A DNA stretch of 9,971 nucleotides from Chloroflexi bacterium UBA4733 (GTDB lineage: Bacteria; Chloroflexota; UBA4733): the NCBI GenBank assembly GCA_002404055.1, contig DHIZ01000021.1:1-9971 (forward strand). The letters are read 5' to 3'. Shown here one piece after another: positions 5,226-9,971 of the stretch (positions are counted from its first letter, which is position 1; every line of letters starts with the position of its first letter). The position numbers were made by a program, and so were the translations under genes. A model generated the notes under the pieces. That model was not told where the DNA came from. It saw only the letters and a list, made by a program, of their open reading frames with translations, and made no database searches.

Positions 5226-5867
5226 TCACCCGGCGACCTCGGCGTAGCGAACGTCCAGCCCCTGCTTGCGGCTCAGGCGAAAACAGGCGACAAAGCGGCG
5301 CACCGCCGCGCTCTTGTTCCGCAACGGCCGGCTCAGCTGCTGCTCCTGCTTCCGCAAGGCATGCTCGATGGGCCCCGGGAACGCCAAGCAGATGCCGGAA
5401 GTCATCGTGATCGCCCCGAGTTGCACCGGGCGGAAGAACAGGCGGACGCCCGGTACGACACTCCTGCTGAAGTTCAGGTCGATGAGCGGCAGCGGCAGCC
5501 CACCGTGCAGCACGTCTGCGAGGAGGAGCGTCCCCTCGCTTGGCGCGACGGCACTGACCTTGAACAGCGAGGTGGACGACGTGATCAGCGCCTCGAGCAT
5601 CTGGTGCTCGGCTGGGTTCTCCCCGCCGATCTGCCCGCGGTAGCGTTCGAAGGCATTTTTGCCCTCCACCCGAAGGTCGTGGAGCGCGAAGTCCATGAGG
5701 ACGCTCATTTCCCCCTCATTCTCGAAGACCAACGGGCCGCCACGTAAGATCCCGAGCAAGCTTCCGGCCCGATCGAGGAGCGCTCGGTCGAGGCACGCCT
5801 GCATGACCTTGGTATTGATCTCCTTGGCCACTGCTCGGTAGGCGAGGTAGTCGTCTATCAGGCTCAT
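5226..5867 (-). CDS. Uncharacterised conserved-looking cytosolic protein
   Basis: 213 residues; I cannot assign a family with confidence. It is soluble, without signal peptide or membrane segment. Notable parts are an N-terminal helix (SLIDDYLAYRAVAKEINTKV), a central FALHDLRVEGKNAFERYRGQ segment, EALITSSTSLFKVSAV, and a strand-rich stretch with LLLADVLHGGLPLPLIDL. A hydrophobic AITMTSGICLAFPGP segment follows, then a basic C-terminal helix. The alternation of strands and conserved Asp/Gly/Ser positions looks like a genuine globular domain rather than chance. The start ATG is preceded by AAAGGGG about 10 nt upstream on the minus strand. The TGA end may be premature, since protein-like sequence continues in frame to 5037. 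It is divergent from the small gene at 6043 and upstream of a GNAT-like fragment. No function is proposed. Confidence 0.7.
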   Translation of the reverse strand: MSLIDDYLAYRAVAKEINTKVMQACLDRALLDRAGSLLGILRGGPLVFENEGEMSVLMDFALHDLRVEGKNAFERYRGQIGGENPAEHQMLEALITSSTSLFKVSAVAPSEGTLLLADVLHGGLPLPLIDLNFSRSVVPGVRLFFRPVQLGAITMTSGICLAFPGPIEHALRKQEQQLSRPLRNKSAAVRRFVACFRLSRKQGLDVRYAEVAG

Positions 5868-5990
5868 CGCACTGCACCCCTTTCTCGATCACGGCCATCC
5901 GAGGGTCGCCGGTCCACCATTGTCCCTTCCCGATGACGGATTGGGCGTCCATTCCCGGGGTGTGCTGTGTGCCGTAGCATAAGCATATCG

Positions 5991-6007
5991 CTGCGGTGAC
6001 GCCGCAG
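5991..6007 (+). other. Small hairpin in the leader of the 6043 gene
   Basis: CTGCGG (5991-5996) pairs with CCGCAG (6002-6007) across a 5-nt loop, about 22 nt before the Shine-Dalgarno of the small plus-strand gene. It could be a leader structure or part of the divergent control region 5868-6042. I found no convincing -35/-10 pair in that 175-bp gap. Confidence 0.25.
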
Positions 6008-6042
6008 GGCGCGTGCCTCAGGAAGCCAAAGGAGGACGATCT

Positions 6043-6369
6043 GTGTTACCAGCAGCACGGCCCTTGACCAAAGGGGAACGTGCGGCCGCACGGGCGCGGA
6101 TCGAGCAGTATCACGAGCGGAAACTTGCGGCGCTGCAAGCAGCAGTCTATGCGGCCTTCCAGCAGTGCTACGCTGGCGCCATCGACGCCTTTGCCCTCGA
6201 CCAGGTGATCCATCAGTACCACCGGCAGTCGCAGGAACTCTTCTCGTTCATTAACGCCTTCTTCCCGTCCAACGCGCGGTTGCTCCAGTTGCTCGCGCTC
6301 ATCGACGCGGAGGAACAGGGGGAGTGGTCGTGGCAGCCCCAACCAGAAGCACGGCCGAAGGACCTTTAA
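6043..6369 (+). CDS. Small helical protein of unknown function
   Basis: 108 residues from GTG 6043, chosen because AAAGGAGG (6028-6035) lies 7 nt upstream; an in-frame GTG at 6013 lacks this. The protein is almost all helix: a basic, Arg/Ala-rich N-terminal helix (TKGERAAARARIEQYHERKL), a second helix (LQAAVYAAFQQC), then GAIDAFALDQVIHQYHRQSQELFSF. The pattern 'G-x-IDAF-x-LD-x-x-IH-x-Y-H-R' followed by a (Q/R)-x-L-(W/F) helix recalls small uncharacterised proteins I associate with actinobacteria and Chloroflexota; I cannot name the family. The C-terminal tail is acidic and Pro/Gln-rich. No signal peptide or membrane span. It is divergent from the unknown gene ending at 5867, with a candidate terminator about 65 nt downstream. 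Function unknown. Confidence 0.65.
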   Translation: MLPAARPLTKGERAAARARIEQYHERKLAALQAAVYAAFQQCYAGAIDAFALDQVIHQYHRQSQELFSFINAFFPSNARLLQLLALIDAEEQGEWSWQPQPEARPKDL

Positions 6370-6435
6370 TGCCGGCACTCCAACCTGAAATGCCGGTATC
6401 CGGGGCCGAGCAGTACCGGACACCGTTGCCGAAAT

Positions 6436-6460
6436 GAGGGACGGCGGCCCGCCGTCCTTT
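6436..6460 (+). terminator. Candidate intrinsic terminator of the small gene
   Basis: GGACGGC (6439-6445) and GCCGTCC (6451-6457) form a perfect 7-bp GC stem with a 5-nt loop. G-U/A-U pairs extend it by up to three positions. A short TTT follows at once. It lies 66 nt after the small gene's stop. The T tract is brief, so termination strength is uncertain. Confidence 0.5.
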
Positions 6461-6732
6461 ACAAGGGCCTCGTGCGCAGATTGACACCGTTCGTCGCTCG
6501 CGCCATCCCCGAGAGCAGTCCCCGGATCCTCCGCTCCCGGCCTGGAGCCGGCGACGAGCCCGGGGTTTTCCCATGAGCAGCCGGGGTGGCCGCCCGGTCT
6601 CAGCAGCTCCAGGCAGTGAGCAGGCGACGACCGCCATTGACGACCGGGAGTTGCATGCCTTCGCCACGCGCCACCAATTCCTCTTACCGACGATCTCCAT
6701 CCTCCTGATAGACACCAAACACTGTGCGCGTG

Positions 6733-6765
6733 CCGCATACGCCGTAGGCGGCACGGCGTATGCGG
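6733..6765 (+). other. Strong 12-bp hairpin in the leader region of the sugar-binding gene
   Basis: CCGCATACGCCG (6733-6744) and CGGCGTATGCGG (6754-6765) are exact reverse complements around the 9-nt loop TAGGCGGCA. An alternative pairing, GTGCCGC with GCGGCAC, is also possible. The downstream side reads GGGCCTTTGG, with only three Ts, so it is a weak terminator at best. It lies 155 nt before the ATG of the sugar-binding gene. It could end upstream transcription, be a structured leader, or be a processing site. Confidence 0.5.
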
Positions 6766-6788
6766 GCCTTTGGCAGTGCTGCTAAGCA

Positions 6789-6798
6789 TATGGCCATA
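6789..6798. promoter_or_regulatory. TATGGCCATA palindrome, candidate operator
   Basis: A perfect 10-bp palindrome about 120 bp before the sugar-binding gene start, in the interval where its promoter is expected. Carbohydrate genes are often controlled by LacI/ROK-type repressors that bind dyads with a central CG or GC, but the arms here are short. Speculative. Confidence 0.2.
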
Positions 6799-6919
6799 AC
6801 TTTGGCATGGGTCGCTCCAGAGGGGATAGGCTGCAAAAGCACGCCTTTGTTCTGGATACGTGCTTAGGTTCCCGGCAAACATGATCGGCGCTCTGCGCCG
6901 GCAGAAAGGAATGCGCTCC

Positions 6920-8416
6920 ATGTCGGATCACGAACTCCCCACCGCCTCCCGGCGGCAATTCCTGAGTCTGCTGACTGCCGGCGCCGGCGCACTGACTCTC
7001 CTGGCGGCCTGCGGCGCCGGCGGCAGCGCTGCCACGTCAGGAAGTACCTCGGCGGAAACGAAGAGTATTGGCGGCGTTACCCCTTCCGCGGTAACGACTG
7101 CCTCGAGTAGGGCAGCGGCCAGCACGAGCGCCGCCGCTTCGACCGCCAGCCAGACCGCTACGTCGAGCGCCGCGTCGAACGCCGTGACCACGACAACGGC
7201 GCCCGCCGCCAGCACCGGCTCCTCCTTGGCCACCGGCAAGGCTGACCTGACCGTGATCTACTGGGGCGGCCAGCAGGATAAGGAAACGAACTCCAAGATT
7301 ATCGATCAGTACACCAGCGCGCATCCGCAAGTCCACGTCACGGCGACCCTGGTGACCGGCAGCTTCGACGACAAACTCCAGGCGATGGTTGCCGGCGGCA
7401 CGCCGCCGGATGTGTTCGAGATGGCGGAAGCCTTCGTCGGCTACGCCGCCAAGGGCGTCACACTCGATCTCAGCCAGTTCATCAAGCAAACGAACTTCGA
7501 CCTGGGTGACTTCTACCCCAACATTTTGCGCGCCTACACCTACCAGGGCAAGGTCGAAGGCATCCCGCCGCGCGGCGGCCCCATGGTGCTGTTTTACAAC
7601 AAGGACCTGTTCAACAAAGTAGGCGCAACGATGCCGACAGCCGGCTGGACCTGGGATGATTTCATGACCGCCACCACCAAGCTCTCCGTCGGCGTCGGCG
7701 ACACGAAGACCTACGGTATCGGCTCGGGCAACTGGTGGCCCTGGTGGATGAGCGCCGTCTATCAGAACGGCGGCAGCGTTCTCAACCACGACAAGACGCA
7801 GGCCACGCTGGATACCGACGCGGCGATCGGCGGCCTGCAATGGTTCTCCGACTGGTTCAACAAATACAAGATCGCGCCGAACGCCACCGAATCGAAGACA
7901 TTACCCAAGGGCGGTGGCGACCAATGGATCGTCCAGGGGAAGACGGGCATGGACGAGACCGGCTTCTGGGCAGTGTCGTCCAACGACAAGGCCGCCGGAT
8001 TCAACTGGGCGGCGGCGCCGCTGCCTAAAGGAAAGGTGGCTGCAACCGTGCTGTTCTCCAATGCCTGGTGTCTGACCAGCGAGGGGAAGCAGCAAGCCGC
8101 TGCCTTCGACCTGGTGACGGCACTCACCAGCAAGCCGTCACAGGAGATCATCGCCAAGACCCGGCAGGATATGCCGACCCGCAAATCCGTCGCCACATCG
8201 GCTGTCTTCACGGGTGACGAGCCGGCCGACCACACGCAGGCGTTCATCACCTCTGAGGACATGATCATCGACATGCCAATCACGCCGCAATGGAATCAGA
8301 TGCTGAGCGGCAAGGTCACCGGCAACATTATCAACGACCTGATCGCCGGCAAGACCGACGCCTCCACGGCAGGCAAGCAGATGACGACCAACATCAATAC
8401 GGCACTCAAGGGGTAA
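6920..8416 (+). CDS. ABC transporter extracellular sugar-binding lipoprotein (Tat-type signal)
   Basis: 498 residues from ATG 6920, chosen because AAAGGA ends 9 nt upstream; in-frame ATGs at 6860, 6881 and 6911 lack good spacing. The signal has a twin-arginine motif (SRRQFL, residues 10-15), a hydrophobic stretch and a lipobox LAAC, with Cys31 as the likely lipid anchor. Residues 32-108 are an Ala/Ser/Thr-rich flexible linker. From about 109 (LTVIYWGG, KIIDQYTSAHPQVHVTA, FDDKLQAMVAGGTPPDVFEM) it is a bacterial solute-binding protein family 1 fold of the CUT1 carbohydrate type, with Trp-rich ligand-cleft segments (WTWDDFM, NWWPWWMSAVYQNGG). It should capture oligosaccharides outside the membrane for an ABC importer. 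The permeases are not in the window. The next gene, a GH30 lipoprotein, begins 2 nt after its stop. The sugar specificity cannot be read from the sequence. Confidence 0.9.
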   Translation: MSDHELPTASRRQFLSLLTAGAGALTLLAACGAGGSAATSGSTSAETKSIGGVTPSAVTTASSRAAASTSAAASTASQTATSSAASNAVTTTTAPAASTGSSLATGKADLTVIYWGGQQDKETNSKIIDQYTSAHPQVHVTATLVTGSFDDKLQAMVAGGTPPDVFEMAEAFVGYAAKGVTLDLSQFIKQTNFDLGDFYPNILRAYTYQGKVEGIPPRGGPMVLFYNKDLFNKVGATMPTAGWTWDDFMTATTKLSVGVGDTKTYGIGSGNWWPWWMSAVYQNGGSVLNHDKTQATLDTDAAIGGLQWFSDWFNKYKIAPNATESKTLPKGGGDQWIVQGKTGMDETGFWAVSSNDKAAGFNWAAAPLPKGKVAATVLFSNAWCLTSEGKQQAAAFDLVTALTSKPSQEIIAKTRQDMPTRKSVATSAVFTGDEPADHTQAFITSEDMIIDMPITPQWNQMLSGKVTGNIINDLIAGKTDASTAGKQMTTNINTALKG

Positions 8417-8418
8417 GG

Positions 8419-9954
8419 GTGCGGAGCGATGCGCATGCCGTCTGCGGTCGGGGGACTCATTGCGTCGGGCGTCTGTTCTTTGCCGTCTTCGTGCTCCTCC
8501 TCGTGGCGGCCTGCCGCGGCCATCCGGTGACGACGGAACCCACTGCTTCCCCGCCTCCCAACACCGCGCTCGTCGGCGCAGCGGCGCAGACGATGGAGGG
8601 CTTTGGCGCGTCCGGCGCCTGGTGGCCAAATGACCTGGTCGACTTTGCCCCCGCCGTCCAGCAGCGGGTCGCTGACTTGCTCTTCACTTCGGGTGGCATC
8701 GGTCTCAGCGTCTACCGCTACAACATCGGCGGCGGTGGCGTCGGCGTGAATAACCCCACGCGGGCGCCGGCCACCTTCCTGGTGCGGCCTGGCCACTACG
8801 ACTGGTCTCGTGATCCCGGCGGCATGCTCTTCCTGCGCGCGGCCCGTGACCGCAAGGTGCCGATCTTGCTGGGCTTCGCCAACAGCGCGCCGCCACCTTG
8901 GACGACCAACGGCCAGAGTTGCGGTGGTAAGCTCACGCCGGGCGCCGAAGTCGCCTACGCCACCTACCTTGCCGACATCGTCGCGCATCTGCGCGTGAGC
9001 GAGGGGATCACCCTCTCCTATGTCAGTCCAATGAACGAGCCGGACAGCACCTTCGCCAGTTGCGGCCAGGAAGGCATGCAGGTGCCGGTTGACCAGCGCG
9101 CCACGCTAATCAATGCGCTCGCTGTCGCGCTGGACCGGCGCACACCCTTCGCCCGCGGCATCGCCGACGAATCCAACAAGACCAGCGACATCTCAGCCAA
9201 CGGTCCCCAGTGGCTTGGCAGCAACGACGCCGCGCAGCACATCGCTGCCATCGCCCATCACACCTATGACTATCCGGACGACACCACCCTTCGCGCTGCA
9301 GCCCAGGTCGGCGTCCGCTTCGGTAAGCCGCTCTGGATGACCGAAATCTGCTGTTACAACGGCAGCAGCTTTGGCGCTAACTACGATCCGACGATGACCA
9401 GCGGGCTCTGGCTCGCCAACGCCATCTGGCAGGATCTCACCCAGGCCAACGATGCCGCCTTTCACTGGTGGGTCGCCCTCTCCTCCGCAATCGGTTGCTC
9501 CCCGGCCACGCATCCTGGCTGTGCTGCGATGACAAACGGCAGCGGCTGGAACGACGGTCTCCTCTACTACGACCCGGACTTCCGACGCAATGGCAACCAG
9601 ACGATCTACTTCACCAACCGCTACTGGGTGTTCGGCAACTTCAGCCGCTACGTGCGCCCCGGCGCCGTCCGCTATGCTGTTGACAACGCCCCCGAGCACG
9701 TGCGCCTGCTGGCCTTTACCCAGAACGGCGCCTGGACGCTCATCGCTATCAACAATGCCTCAACCGGCAGCGATCCCAAGGCGCTGCGTCTCCGGTTCCC
9801 CATCGGTGCTGCCCGGCTCCGCATCACGGGCGCCTACGCGACGAGTGTCGCCCATGACCTGGCACCGGTTGCGCTGCCGGCCTTTACTGCCAATGGCACC
9901 CTTACGGCAATGCTTCCGTCGCAGAGCGTGACGACTATCCTCTTGCAACCTTAG
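8419..9954 (+). CDS. GH30-family glycoside hydrolase, secreted lipoprotein
   Basis: 511 residues from GTG 8419. An AAGGGG that overlaps the end of the previous gene lies 5 nt upstream, so the two are translationally coupled. The N-terminus has a hydrophobic segment ending in a lipobox VAAC with Cys32, then a short Pro/Ser/Thr linker. QTMEGFGASGAWW (about 55-68) is the GH30 opening strand. Catalytic residues fit clan GH-A: acid/base Glu207 in SPMNEPD and nucleophile Glu309 in LWMTEIC, 102 residues apart. The (beta/alpha)8 barrel is followed by a beta-rich domain (YVRPGAVRYAV to the end), as in GH30. The opening motif and overall style recall endo-beta-1,6-galactanase-like subfamilies, but glucosidase, xylosidase or fucosidase activities also occur in GH30. 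It probably degrades a polysaccharide at the cell surface to feed the neighbouring binding protein. The stop is 17 bp from the window end. Confidence 0.88.
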   Translation: MRSDAHAVCGRGTHCVGRLFFAVFVLLLVAACRGHPVTTEPTASPPPNTALVGAAAQTMEGFGASGAWWPNDLVDFAPAVQQRVADLLFTSGGIGLSVYRYNIGGGGVGVNNPTRAPATFLVRPGHYDWSRDPGGMLFLRAARDRKVPILLGFANSAPPPWTTNGQSCGGKLTPGAEVAYATYLADIVAHLRVSEGITLSYVSPMNEPDSTFASCGQEGMQVPVDQRATLINALAVALDRRTPFARGIADESNKTSDISANGPQWLGSNDAAQHIAAIAHHTYDYPDDTTLRAAAQVGVRFGKPLWMTEICCYNGSSFGANYDPTMTSGLWLANAIWQDLTQANDAAFHWWVALSSAIGCSPATHPGCAAMTNGSGWNDGLLYYDPDFRRNGNQTIYFTNRYWVFGNFSRYVRPGAVRYAVDNAPEHVRLLAFTQNGAWTLIAINNASTGSDPKALRLRFPIGAARLRITGAYATSVAHDLAPVALPAFTANGTLTAMLPSQSVTTILLQP

Positions 9955-9971
9955 GACCCGTCACGAAATAA

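Larger units (their letters stand above)
6370..6919. other. About 550-bp intergenic region before the sugar-binding protein gene
   Basis: I see no convincing gene here. Short open frames on both strands have random composition and lack ribosome sites. Visible structure is a direct repeat AATGCCGG (6368-6375 and 6389-6396), an inverted CCGGTA/TACCGG pair (6393-6398 / 6414-6419), the terminator at 6436-6460, the 12-bp hairpin at 6733-6765 and a TATGGCCATA palindrome (6789-6798). TTGACA occurs at 6486-6491 but has no -10 partner at the right spacing. The promoter and operator of the downstream carbohydrate genes should lie here, most likely after 6780. Confidence 0.4.

Noticed and set aside
6486..6491. 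TTGACA as a -35 promoter element
   Set aside because: No -10-like hexamer at 16-18 nt downstream and no nearby gene start.
6046..6921. Long minus-strand frame (291 codons) across the small gene and intergenic region
   Set aside because: Antisense to a better-supported gene; composition is random, with no motif and no plausible start signal.
8290..8418. GH30 gene starting upstream at 8290
   Set aside because: This would overlap the sugar-binding gene and put over 40 Gln/Arg-rich residues before the signal peptide; GTG 8419 with AAGGGG fits a lipoprotein start.
1..9971. CRISPR array, rRNA or known defence system
   Set aside because: No regularly spaced direct repeats, rRNA-like sequence or defence-gene signatures were seen on either strand.

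Overview
The window is GC-rich and gene-dense. It has Shine-Dalgarno-led GTG and ATG starts, a Tat-type sugar-binding lipoprotein with a long Ala/Ser/Thr linker, and a conjugation ATPase next to a replication-relaxation protein. Together these suggest a member of the Chloroflexota (for example the Thermomicrobia/Ktedonobacteria side). That placement is inferred from protein style only; no rRNA or other phylogenetic marker is present.

Region 1 (1-2271) looks like the end of an integrated conjugative element or plasmid. It holds the 3' end of a VirD4/TraG-type coupling ATPase, a roughly 300-bp stretch of doubtful coding value, and a Replic_Relax winged-helix protein. It closes with a repeat-rich intergenic stretch containing an imperfect 19-nt inverted repeat. 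Region 2 (2269-3110) has a small FmdB-type zinc-ribbon gene on the minus strand. It is followed by two decayed fragments: a VOC/glyoxalase remnant that seems to have lost its middle, and an M41-like HExxH metallopeptidase remnant.

Region 3 (3069-4305) is an overlapping pair: a DUF374-type lysophospholipid acyltransferase and a cyclic-nucleotide-binding-domain protein without a DNA-binding domain. The 3' end of the second gene appears to have been replaced. Region 4 (about 4195-5000) is a graveyard of spliced gene ends: a tyrosine recombinase C-terminus with two catalytic residues mutated (-), a piece of an APH-like phosphotransferase (+) and the N-terminal half of a GNAT-like protein (-). Region 5 (5037-6369) has a conserved-looking unknown protein on the minus strand, whose frame stays open and protein-like for 62 codons beyond an in-frame TGA, and a divergent small helical protein on the plus strand.

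Region 6 (6370-9971) begins with about 550 bp without a convincing gene but with two good hairpins. It then has a tightly coupled pair of secreted lipoproteins: an ABC sugar-binding protein and a GH30 glycoside hydrolase. The likely logic is that the surface-anchored GH30 enzyme releases oligosaccharides and the binding protein captures them. No permease genes are visible in the window.
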